Below, piece by piece: positions 1-6,052 of a stretch of DNA of 6,186 nt. The notes below the pieces were generated by a model, which was given only the letters and a program-made list of their open reading frames with translations, ran no database searches and had not been told where the DNA came from. This DNA comes from Flavobacteriaceae bacterium (lineage in GTDB: Bacteria > Bacteroidota > Bacteroidia > Flavobacteriales > Flavobacteriaceae). The position numbers and the translations under genes are program-made. The stretch is from positions 1-6,186 of the forward strand of contig JAUVCP010000139.1 in NCBI GenBank assembly GCA_030590765.1, written 5' to 3'. How positions within the stretch are numbered: the first letter of the stretch is position 1; every line of letters starts with the position of its first letter.

Positions 1-767
1 CTTGTTCTTCTGTTGGTTGATCTTCCATCAGGAGTATCATTCGTTTCTAGAGGAACATATTCACTTCTACCGGCAGCAATTAATCTTCCTGGATCTACGG
101 CATAGTCACTTTGTAATACTCTTACAACTGCAGTAGCTCTTGCTACACTAAGATCCCAGTTGTCTTTCATACATTTTGTACTGATAGAAACATTATCTGT
201 GTATCCTTCAACTTGCACTTCCATTTCAGGCTTGCTGTTTACAACGGTTGCAACTTTTCCAAGAACTTCTTTTGCTCTGTCAGAAACTATTGCACTACCG
301 CTTTTAAACAACATCTTGTCTGCAATAGAAATATAAACAACAGTCTTTTCAACATCAATTTGAATATCTTCATCTTGAATGCCTGCAGCTAATTCTTTCT
401 TTAAATGAAATGCTAATGCGAGATTTATAGAATCTTTTTGAGTCATTGCATCTCGAATTCCATTGATATATTTGTCTTTTTCGCTTAATTGAGCAATAAC
501 TTCTTTAATATTGTCCGATGAAGACTGTGTTAAAACCGTTAAATTTTCCACTTGTTGTAAAGATCTTGATTTATCTTCTTTTAGCATTTCATTTAAACTT
601 GCTAAATGATCTTTGTCAATTAAACAAGATTGAAGATCAGCCTTTGCATCAACTAGATCTTGTTTTGTTTTACCATACTGACTTTCTAAGTCTGTAAATT
701 TTTTTGTAGACACACATGAACTAAGTAAAACTGACATAGTTATTGTGATTAAAAGAATTTTTTTCAT
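1..767 (-). CDS. OmpA/MotB-family peptidoglycan-binding outer membrane lipoprotein (3' end beyond window)
   Basis: The frame reads from ATG at 767 to the left edge without a stop, giving 255 residues; the C-terminal end lies outside the window. The protein starts MKKILLITITMSVLLSSC, a lipoprotein signal with lipobox LSSC and C18 as the expected lipidated residue. Residues about 22-115 are charged and helical, probably a coiled-coil spacer. An OmpA C-terminal domain follows from about 135. It shows VEGYTDN (187-192), NWDLSVARA (203-211) and the terminal GRSTNRR stretch (248-254). By family knowledge D191 and R210 match the Asp/Arg pair that grips the diaminopimelate of peptidoglycan. The 19-residue D-to-R spacing is the longer MotB-like form, not the shorter OmpA form. 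The likely role is a non-covalent outer membrane-peptidoglycan tether. No beta-barrel precedes the domain. It is transcribed divergently from apbE, and the start is fixed by the signal peptide. Confidence 0.93.
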   Translation of the reverse strand, partial: MKKILLITITMSVLLSSCVSTKKFTDLESQYGKTKQDLVDAKADLQSCLIDKDHLASLNEMLKEDKSRSLQQVENLTVLTQSSSDNIKEVIAQLSEKDKYINGIRDAMTQKDSINLALAFHLKKELAAGIQDEDIQIDVEKTVVYISIADKMLFKSGSAIVSDRAKEVLGKVATVVNSKPEMEVQVEGYTDNVSISTKCMKDNWDLSVARATAVVRVLQSDYAVDPGRLIAAGRSEYVPLETNDTPDGRSTNRRT

Positions 768-795
768 AATTATTATTGTATTAGATTTAAAAAAA

Positions 796-803
796 CAAAA
801 ATA
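796..803 (-). promoter_or_regulatory. Candidate -7 box for the OmpA-like gene
   Basis: On the minus strand these bases read TATTTTTG, an exact match to the Bacteroidota -7 consensus TAnnTTTG, 28 bp upstream of the OmpA-like start codon. No clear TTG is seen at the expected -33 position, so the promoter rests on the -7 element alone. In such AT-rich DNA a chance match is possible. Confidence 0.45.
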
Positions 804-831
804 TTAAATATTTTATGACTTATCGCATTTT

Positions 832-848
832 TTGCATAAAATATGCAA
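832..848. promoter_or_regulatory. Perfect palindrome, candidate operator in the divergent promoter region
   Basis: TTGCATA, three A residues, then TATGCAA form a perfect inverted repeat of 7-bp arms. It lies between the two divergent -7 boxes, just upstream of the expected -33 region of the apbE promoter. It has no adjacent T-tract on either strand that would make it a terminator, and neither flanking transcript is predicted to include it. A site for a dimeric regulator is therefore the more natural reading. The regulator is unknown. Confidence 0.4.
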
Positions 849-877
849 TTACAAAACTATTATATAACTTATCTTTG
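849..877 (+). promoter_or_regulatory. Candidate promoter for apbE
   Basis: TATCTTTG at 870-877 matches the Bacteroidota -7 consensus TAnnTTTG exactly and ends 25 bp before the apbE ATG. A weak TTA at 849-851, 18 bp upstream, could stand in for the -33 TTG; no true TTG lies at the right distance. Transcription would start near 884 and leave a short leader without a Shine-Dalgarno sequence, as is usual in this phylum. Confidence 0.5.
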
Positions 878-902
878 AATGTTAATTAAATGATAATAAT
901 TT

Positions 903-1901
903 ATGAAAAAAATCTGTTTATTTTTCCTTTTAATTATCACATTGGCGTGTAACGATCTAAGTAGTAATAATTATAATAAGATAAAGGGCATTGCTTTAGG
1001 AACATCATTTCATATTACATATAAAAACGCAAAGGAAGATGTTTCAGAAAAGCAAATTGACAGTTTGATCTACTTAATTAATAAATCCTTGTCAACTTAT
1101 CTTCCTACATCTGATATTTCAAAGATCAACAAAGGAGATACCTCAGTAATTGTGGATGAAATGTTTCAGGAAGTTTTTATAAAATCAGAAAAGATCTTTA
1201 AAGAAACAGGTGGTGCTTTTGATCCAACCATTGGAATATTAGTCAATGCATGGGGGTTTGGACCAGATAATGTAGTTGAAAATCTGGATTCCTCTCATGT
1301 AAGTAGTATGTTGGATTTTGTAGGCTTTCAAAAAGTTAAATTAATAAATAATAAAATAGTTAAAAAGTACAGTAATATTTATATAGATTTTAACGCCATT
1401 GCAAAAGGTTATGCCGTTGATATTATTGGCAGGTTTTTAGAATTTAAAAAAATTGACGATTATCTTGTTGAGATAGGGGGAGAAATACGGGCAAGAGGAT
1501 TAAATCCAGATGGGAAAATTTGGAGGATTGCAATTGAAAAACCAAATTTTGATGGTAGTAGGTCATTTCAAACTGTTATAGGATTAGATAATGAATCCAT
1601 TGCAACCTCAGGCAACTATAGAAAGTTTAAAATTGATGCCTTTTCGGGTAAAAAGTTTGCGCATACCATTGATACCAAAACAGGATTCCCCAGTCAAAGT
1701 AATTTACTAAGTGCATCTGTTATAGCAAAATTAGACTGTGCAGATGTAGATGCTTATGCAACTGCTTTTATGGCAATGGGATTAAAGAATAGTAAGTTGT
1801 TTTTAGAAGAACACCCAAAGATGAAGTGTTTTTTTATTTATAGCGATGACAACGGAGATATTAAAACGTTTACAACTGAGAATTTAAGTACTTCTAATTG
1901 A
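903..1901 (+). CDS. apbE: FAD:protein FMN transferase, ApbE-family lipoprotein
   Basis: ApbE uses FAD and Mg2+ to attach FMN through a phosphoester bond to Thr/Ser of target flavoproteins, such as Nqr/Rnf subunits, outside the cytoplasm. The 332-residue length is normal. The start MKKICLFFLLIITLAC is a lipoprotein signal with C16 as the lipidation site; Thr at the -3 position is a weak lipobox. Family motifs run in order: GTSFHI (33-38), STYLPTSDISKIN (64-76), GGAFDPTIGILVNAWGFGP (103-121), DFNAIAKGYAVD (162-173), LVEIGGEIRARG (188-199), IATSGNYRKF (233-242), HTIDTKTGFP (254-263) and CADVDAYATAFMAMG (279-293). The last carries the expected metal- and FAD-binding Asp and Thr residues, so the enzyme looks intact. 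No target flavoprotein gene is visible nearby. It stands alone on the plus strand, convergent with the YceI gene. Confidence 0.95.
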   Translation: MKKICLFFLLIITLACNDLSSNNYNKIKGIALGTSFHITYKNAKEDVSEKQIDSLIYLINKSLSTYLPTSDISKINKGDTSVIVDEMFQEVFIKSEKIFKETGGAFDPTIGILVNAWGFGPDNVVENLDSSHVSSMLDFVGFQKVKLINNKIVKKYSNIYIDFNAIAKGYAVDIIGRFLEFKKIDDYLVEIGGEIRARGLNPDGKIWRIAIEKPNFDGSRSFQTVIGLDNESIATSGNYRKFKIDAFSGKKFAHTIDTKTGFPSQSNLLSASVIAKLDCADVDAYATAFMAMGLKNSKLFLEEHPKMKCFFIYSDDNGDIKTFTTENLSTSN

Positions 1902-1937
1902 TATTATAAATTCAAAAAGACAGGTTCCCCTAATTGT

Positions 1938-1973
1938 AAAAAAGTGTCGAATCTAACAGTTTAGATCCGACAC
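1938..1973 (-). terminator. Rho-independent terminator downstream of the YceI gene
   Basis: Arms 1944-1956 (GTGTCGAATCTAA) and 1961-1973 (TTAGATCCGACAC) pair over 13 positions with one A/C mismatch, around a 4-base loop. On the minus strand the stem is followed directly by six T residues (1943-1938). It lies 18 bp past the YceI stop codon. On the plus strand no T-tract follows the hairpin, so it should act mainly on the OB-fold/YceI transcript and less well, if at all, on apbE. Confidence 0.82.
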
Positions 1974-1991
1974 GTGGGAATTAACTCAAAA

Positions 1992-2546
1992 TTAATATTC
2001 TGCAACTACTGTTATTTCAATAATCTTTGCAATGTTTGTAGATGGTTTTCCATCTTTAAATGCGATAGCATAATCTGCTAAAGCAAGATTGAATTTAGTA
2101 TTCAGCTTTACGCTTTTCCCTTTTACGGTTATGGTAGTATTTTCTTTAATATTTTTGGTTTCTCCATGTATTGTTAAAGTGCCTTCAACAGTTGCATTAT
2201 AGGTGCCATCCACATTAAAATGAACATCTGAAAGATTGGTTATTTTACCTTTTAATTTAGATTTAGGGAATTGTTTAGTATCCAGAAACTTTTTGCTGTT
2301 ATAATGCTTTTGCATTAATGATTTCTCAAACTCATAGCTTTGCATTGGTACCGAAAACACAACTTCACCTGTTACAGTATTAATTGTTCCAACTGCTTTG
2401 TAATTATTTGCTTCTATATCTTCAGCAGAAGTATGCGAATATATTTTAAAATGTGTTTTTTTAGAAACAAGTTTATTTTCTGATTGTGCATTTACTGAAT
2501 AAGCAAATATAATTAGTAACACGATACTTAAAATTGATTTTTTCAT
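1992..2546 (-). CDS. Secreted YceI-like (lipocalin-fold) protein
   Basis: The 184-residue protein has a Sec signal peptide (about 1-20, ending SVNA before QS) and then a single YceI-like domain of normal length. The recognisable family pattern includes KTHFKIYSHTSAEDIEA (30-46), MQKHYNSKKFLDTKQFPKS (78-96), and GTLTIHGETKNI (122-133) in the strand-rich second half. YceI proteins form an extended lipocalin-like barrel; in characterised members it binds isoprenoids or similar long hydrophobic ligands in the periplasm. The ligand here cannot be read from sequence, and flavobacterial genomes often carry several paralogues. The gene follows the OB-fold gene after 21 bp with no room for a separate strong promoter, so it is probably the second gene of that operon and ends at the 1938-1973 terminator. 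The start is set by the signal peptide; no Shine-Dalgarno sequence is seen. Confidence 0.9.
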   Translation of the reverse strand: MKKSILSIVLLIIFAYSVNAQSENKLVSKKTHFKIYSHTSAEDIEANNYKAVGTINTVTGEVVFSVPMQSYEFEKSLMQKHYNSKKFLDTKQFPKSKLKGKITNLSDVHFNVDGTYNATVEGTLTIHGETKNIKENTTITVKGKSVKLNTKFNLALADYAIAFKDGKPSTNIAKIIEITVVAEY

Positions 2547-2567
2547 TTGATTGTTTTTAATTTATGA

Positions 2568-3038
2568 TTAACTATTATTTACGATACTACATTTTTCAAG
2601 GATCACGTTTTCATACATTTCAAGATCTTCATCATAGGACGCACCTGATCGGATAACCCCTTTTACTGAAATGACATCTCCTTCATTTAATTGAATGTTA
2701 GCTTCGGGTAAGAATGTACAATTAACACCTGCTTTTTCAGATGCATCTTTTAAAAGGATTACCTTTTGATCGTTAAAATCTGTTGTAATAGATGTAATTT
2801 TACCGGTGATCACCAATACTTTAGACTCTCCTTCTTCATCTAAGTATTTTTCGTTTGCTTTTGCAGAATTGTTTAAATACTCTTCTACAATTTCTTTGGC
2901 ACTTAATTTAAAATCTACAGATGTAGCCTGCACATCGCGATGTGGCATGTTGAGCATATAATATCCAACACCGCCAGCGATAAGGATTCCGATTCCCATT
3001 ATGATTAGAATGGTTTTTACTGTTTTATTTTTTAACAT
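2568..3038 (-). CDS. Membrane-anchored OB-fold protein, tRNA_anti-like family, function unknown
   Basis: The 156-residue protein has a short positive N-terminus (MLKNKTVK) and one hydrophobic segment (about 9-29, glycine-rich). There is no lipobox cysteine and no clear signal peptidase I site, so it is probably an N-terminally anchored periplasmic protein. PHRDV (32-36) follows, then an amphipathic stretch with SAKEIVEEYLNNSAKANEKYL (46-66), and an OB-like beta region: VLVITGKITSI (74-84), KVILLKDA (92-99), VNCTFLPE (105-112), LNEGDVISVKGVI (117-129) and ILEKCSIV (146-153). This order matches the Bacteroidota tRNA_anti-like OB-fold proteins as I know them. Despite the name, no tRNA role is established, and the anchor argues against one. 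C107 and C150 could form a disulfide if the domain is outside the cytoplasm (inference). It is the first gene of a pair with YceI. Confidence 0.78.
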   Translation of the reverse strand: MLKNKTVKTILIIMGIGILIAGGVGYYMLNMPHRDVQATSVDFKLSAKEIVEEYLNNSAKANEKYLDEEGESKVLVITGKITSITTDFNDQKVILLKDASEKAGVNCTFLPEANIQLNEGDVISVKGVIRSGASYDEDLEMYENVILEKCSIVNNS

Positions 3039-3080
3039 TTTAAATAATTTTAATGAATAGTCATAGAAACTACGAATTCA

Positions 3081-3106
3081 TTACAAAATTTTTTAAAAAA
3101 TTGTAA
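3081..3106. repeat. AT-only inverted repeat overlapping the OB-fold gene promoter
   Basis: TTACAA (3081-3086) and TTGTAA (3101-3106) flank T6 and A6 runs that also pair, giving a 12-bp stem interrupted by a 2-base bulge. It covers the candidate -7 box and part of the spacer of the OB-fold/YceI promoter. It could be an operator, a weak terminator for the DUF4837 transcript, or a by-product of AT-rich composition. Confidence 0.3.
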
Positions 3107-3113
3107 AATTCAA
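3084..3113 (-). promoter_or_regulatory. Candidate promoter of the OB-fold/YceI operon
   Basis: On the minus strand TTG (3113-3111) is followed after exactly 19 bases by AAATTTTG (3091-3084), one mismatch from the Bacteroidota -7 consensus TAnnTTTG. The -7 box ends 45 bp before the ATG at 3038. Both elements at the preferred spacing make this the best two-part promoter match in the window, though the local sequence is almost all A and T. Confidence 0.45.
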
Positions 3114-3152
3114 TAAATCAGTTAAATAAATGTGTAAAATAAAAACGAAAGA

Positions 3153-4124
3153 TTATTTATTCTCGAATGTTTTTAAAATAGATTCCATTTCAAAAACAAA
3201 ATCTCTTTTTTTTGTAGATGGTGAATAACTGAAGCCTTCTAGAATGATCAGCCTGTTATTTGTCTTGTCGTAAAGTGTATAATTTAAAAAAGGACCACCC
3301 ATAAAATCGTTTTCAACGATCCATAAACCACGTGATTCTATTGCATCTAAACCTTGAAATTTCAGCTTTTTTGAAATTGGTTTAAACTGAGATTCGGTTG
3401 CCATATAAGTGTTTTCGAATTGTCCGGGAATATATTTTTTACCTATAGAATCTCTTAATTTAATGATGTTGTCAATATGAAGATCACTCAGTGATTTAGC
3501 GGGTGTAGTATATGCAATGATATTCATTTGACCTTTGGTAAAATCATTTCTAAACCATAAAAATTCACCATCATCTTCTACTTTTACGTATTGGTTTGGA
3601 ATTTTTAATGTAAACTCTAATTTTTTAAGAGTCTCAATATTTTTGGGATTCCATAGGTCATCTGAAAGTTTTTGTTGATATACTTTTAAGTCATTACTTT
3701 TAAAAACAGATATGATCTCTTTTTTATGCGTATTGATATTATCGATAATGTCCTGTTCACTTTCACCTAAGATACTCAGTGTAATTTGAGGGTTAGCATA
3801 AATATTTTTGTTGGTGTAAAACTTTGTTTCTTCATCAAATCCAACAAACATAATATTTCGCGAACGTTTAAATAGTTGGTTAAATGTTTCAGGAGCAACA
3901 TGGTTGATGCTAAATTGTTGTTCTTCCTGTGGTAAACCGGCAACAGGAACGGTTATGATATCTCGCAATGCATCTCCAATTTTTCCTTGCCAGTCAGAGT
4001 TTTTGATAACAATTAATACGTGATTGATCCTTCCGGTTGAGGAAACCAAAGTGACCTTATCATTTTTGTGACAGGCGATTGTGGTAGTAATCAATAATAC
4101 AAAAAGTAAGGCTTTCTTCAGCAT
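3153..4124 (-). CDS. DUF4837-family lipoprotein
   Basis: The 323-residue protein begins MLKKALLFVLLITTTIAC, a lipoprotein signal with C18 as the likely lipidated residue; the -3 residue is Thr, as in the apbE product. The rest matches the Bacteroidota DUF4837 family by recognisable blocks. These are SSTGRINHVLIVI (28-40), GLPQEEQQFSINHVAP (63-78), RNIMFVGF (89-96), LKIPNQYVKVEDDGEFLWFRND (173-194), GLWIVENDFMGGPFLNY (266-282), and EGFSYSPSTKKRDFVFEMESIL (296-317). No enzymatic motif is apparent and the function is unknown. The position 27 bp behind the MltD-like transglycosylase suggests co-transcription and a shared envelope or peptidoglycan role (inference). The residues after C18 (HKNDK) do not clearly resemble the acidic lipoprotein export signals described in flavobacteria, so placement in the periplasmic leaflet or on the surface is open. 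Confidence 0.88.
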   Translation of the reverse strand: MLKKALLFVLLITTTIACHKNDKVTLVSSTGRINHVLIVIKNSDWQGKIGDALRDIITVPVAGLPQEEQQFSINHVAPETFNQLFKRSRNIMFVGFDEETKFYTNKNIYANPQITLSILGESEQDIIDNINTHKKEIISVFKSNDLKVYQQKLSDDLWNPKNIETLKKLEFTLKIPNQYVKVEDDGEFLWFRNDFTKGQMNIIAYTTPAKSLSDLHIDNIIKLRDSIGKKYIPGQFENTYMATESQFKPISKKLKFQGLDAIESRGLWIVENDFMGGPFLNYTLYDKTNNRLIILEGFSYSPSTKKRDFVFEMESILKTFENK

Positions 4125-4151
4125 GATGGTGTGTTTGTTTAATTGTGGGAA

Positions 4152-5786
4152 TTAGTAAATTTTCAATCTGGTCCCCGGTTGTAATTTATCACTCCAAATA
4201 TCATTCCATTTTTTAATTTGATCAACAGAAACTTTAGGAAATTTTTGAGAGATCAACCATAAGGAATCGCCTTGTTTTACAACATACGTGGTATATTTTC
4301 CTTTTTGGGCAGTTTTTTGAGTCTTAACGGCTTTACTGGTCTTATTTGTTTTTGTACTTTTTGAAGAGGTATTGGCAACATGATTTCTTGGGTAAATGGT
4401 TAGTCTTTGTCCAATGCGCAAACTATTACTTCTTAATCTGTTCCATCTTTTTATACTGCTTACAGAGACTCCATATCTTTTTGCGATCTTACCTAAATAG
4501 TCACCACTCCTCACTCGGTAAACCACCTTGTCCTGCCCTTGCGTATATTTTGGAAAAGGTTTTTCTCTTTTGGCATCATCTGCTTCCGCGAAAGCGTAAA
4601 TTTGATCTTCATTAGAAACAAATTTGCCAACCATAAATTTAGGGATTGTAAGAACGTAGTTTTTGTCTTTTACTACCGGAATAATTTTAAGTTTGTATTG
4701 CGGATTTAAAAACTGAAGCAGATCCTCATCAATATCAAGAACTTTTTTCACCTGTTCAAAGGTTAGTTGGCGTTTAACCAAAATTGTATCCGTTTCAAAC
4801 CTGTTTATAATTTCATTCTTTGGATAAATATGATGCTCATTTGCATATTCAAAAATATAATAAGTTGCATAAAAAGCAGGTAAATAACCAGCAGTTTCAC
4901 GAGGTAAATAATTACGGATATTCCAGTAATTGGTTTTTCCACCAGATCTTCTAATGGCCTTATTAACATTTCCCGGACCCGAATTATAAGCGGCTAAAGC
5001 CAGATCCCAATCATTAAAAATACCATATAATTTACTTAAATATTTGCATGCAGCTTCGGTTGATTTGATAGGATCAGACCTTTCATCAACGTAAGAACTC
5101 ACTTTTAATCCGTATTGAAAACCGGTTCCGTACATAAATTGCCACAATCCTTTTGCTCCAACTCTTGATTTTGCAACAGGGTTTAAAGCCGATTCAACAA
5201 TTGCTAAATATTTTATTTCAAGCGGAATATCATATTTATCTAATTGTTCTTCAAACAATGGGAAATAATATTTAGCTCTACCCATTAAATTGGCAAAGGT
5301 CTTTTTTCTGCTTTTTAGGTAATGTTTAATTATTTTTTCTAATGAAGCATTATATTCAACATTAAAAGGAGTTTTACTGTTCAATAAAGCCAGGCGTTCT
5401 TTTAAAACCTTTGTAGAAAGATCTTCAACAACTACACTTCCAATGGTGTCTTTTGGTGAAATGCTCATTGGGTTAGACACATTTGAATTTTTCCAGGATT
5501 CTATCCATTTTTTATCAAATTCACTTATTACAACATGATCAATAAAAGCAATGTTTTTGCCTGAAATTAATGAAGTATCTATTTTGATCGTATCAATTTC
5601 AGTGGCATTTCTAATTTTTCTTAATTCAGGTTTAGGTTCATCAGGAACTTCATATACAACAGCAGCAATTGTGTCTAATTGAGCTGGGATAATATCTTGA
5701 TTTGTATTCTCGGAAGTGGACTGTGTAGTTCCACAAGATTCTAACATTATTAATATTATAAATGCTAAAAAAACTCTTAGTTTCAT
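4152..5786 (-). CDS. mltD: MltD-like membrane-bound lytic murein transglycosylase with two LysM modules
   Basis: Lytic transglycosylases cleave the MurNAc-GlcNAc bond of peptidoglycan to leave 1,6-anhydro ends. From ATG 5786 the product is 544 residues and starts MKLRVFLAFIILIMLESC, a lipoprotein signal (LESC, C18). The frame also has an ATG at 5810, adding eight residues (MKIIKNIQ). I prefer 5786 because it gives a standard lipoprotein n-region and because the 5810 codon abuts a hairpin. Residues about 140-300 form the family 1 SLT domain: YLAIVESALNP with E198 as catalytic Glu, GAKGLWQFM (210-218), VDERSDPIKSTEAA (233-246) and LALAAYNSGPGNV (262-274). LysM 1 spans about 421-465 (VRSGDYLGKIAKRYGVS). 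A Lys/Thr/Ser-rich linker (466-497) leads to LysM 2 at about 499-544 (VKQGDSLWLISQKFPKVS), which ends the protein. Together the modules bind glycan strands. The DUF4837 gene follows 27 bp downstream. Confidence 0.94.
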   Translation of the reverse strand: MKLRVFLAFIILIMLESCGTTQSTSENTNQDIIPAQLDTIAAVVYEVPDEPKPELRKIRNATEIDTIKIDTSLISGKNIAFIDHVVISEFDKKWIESWKNSNVSNPMSISPKDTIGSVVVEDLSTKVLKERLALLNSKTPFNVEYNASLEKIIKHYLKSRKKTFANLMGRAKYYFPLFEEQLDKYDIPLEIKYLAIVESALNPVAKSRVGAKGLWQFMYGTGFQYGLKVSSYVDERSDPIKSTEAACKYLSKLYGIFNDWDLALAAYNSGPGNVNKAIRRSGGKTNYWNIRNYLPRETAGYLPAFYATYYIFEYANEHHIYPKNEIINRFETDTILVKRQLTFEQVKKVLDIDEDLLQFLNPQYKLKIIPVVKDKNYVLTIPKFMVGKFVSNEDQIYAFAEADDAKREKPFPKYTQGQDKVVYRVRSGDYLGKIAKRYGVSVSSIKRWNRLRSNSLRIGQRLTIYPRNHVANTSSKSTKTNKTSKAVKTQKTAQKGKYTTYVVKQGDSLWLISQKFPKVSVDQIKKWNDIWSDKLQPGTRLKIY

Positions 5787-5810
5787 CTGTATATTTTTTA
5801 TTATTTTCAT

Positions 5811-5826
5811 CCCGATAGCAATCGGG
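5811..5826. repeat. CCCGAT/ATCGGG hairpin in the mltD leader
   Basis: CCCGAT, loop AGCA, ATCGGG form a perfect 6-bp GC-rich hairpin in an otherwise AT-rich leader. It abuts the upstream ATG at 5810 and lies 24 bp before the preferred mltD start at 5786. From memory, very similar CCCGATxGCxATCGGG palindromes are frequent between genes of Flavobacteriaceae, so this may be one copy of a dispersed short repeat. It has no T-tract directly after it on either strand, so it is not a typical terminator; an effect on mltD mRNA is possible but unproven. Confidence 0.6.
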
Positions 5827-5865
5827 AGTTATAATTTATCTGTAAAAGGCAAGGGAACGCTCTCT

Positions 5866-5894
5866 CAAATATCTTGTATTTACTGGATAATCAA
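5866..5894 (-). promoter_or_regulatory. Candidate promoter of the mltD-DUF4837 operon
   Basis: On the minus strand TTG (5894-5892) is followed after 18 bases by GATATTTG (5873-5866), one mismatch from TAnnTTTG. Transcription would begin near 5859, giving a leader of about 70 bases to the preferred mltD start, with the CCCGAT hairpin inside it. No other element of comparable quality was found in the 240 bp between the hairpin and the upstream gene; the rest (5895-6026) is AT-rich without a recognisable gene. Confidence 0.38.
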
Positions 5895-6026
5895 TCAGTA
5901 AGCATATGAATTGAACTATTATAATTCAGTATGTATTTGTTAAAAACGGTAAAAATAGTATAAAATTTTATTTCGAACTGATATTATAAATCTTTTAACT
6001 TTATTTTCTCAATAAAACAACAATGA

Positions 6027-6052
6027 AAGATTTTTTAAAGAGTAAAAATCTT
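6027..6052 (-). terminator. Possible weak terminator after the partial LysM gene
   Basis: AAGATTTTT (6027-6035) and AAAAATCTT (6044-6052) are a perfect 9-bp inverted repeat with an 8-base loop, overlapping the stop codon of the upstream gene. On the minus strand a T-rich stretch follows. The stem has only one G-C pair, so it would be weak, and chance pairing in AT-rich DNA cannot be excluded. Confidence 0.3.

Noticed and set aside
1922..1980. Possible outer pairing of TTCCC (1925-1929) with GGGAA (1976-1980) extending the terminator
   Set aside because: The intervening unpaired bases are unequal and the pairing is short, so it does not strengthen the terminator call or create a plus-strand terminator.
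4346..4615. 89-codon open frame on the plus strand
   Set aside because: It lies wholly antisense to the LysM/linker part of the transglycosylase, its translation shows no recognisable domain, and it has no promoter of its own. It is a shadow of the real gene.
5716..5901. 61-codon open frame on the plus strand
   Set aside because: It starts inside the antisense of the mltD signal peptide and runs through its leader and hairpin. The hydrophobic stretch arises from AT-rich sequence, with no family resemblance.
1899..5990. Identical 12-mer TGATATTATAAA at 1899-1910 and 5979-5990
   Set aside because: Both copies are short, A/T-dominated and in unrelated contexts; chance is a sufficient explanation in this composition.
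5827..6026. Search for a small RNA, riboswitch or short gene in the mltD leader
   Set aside because: No conserved fold or open frame with a plausible start was recognised; only a promoter candidate could be supported.
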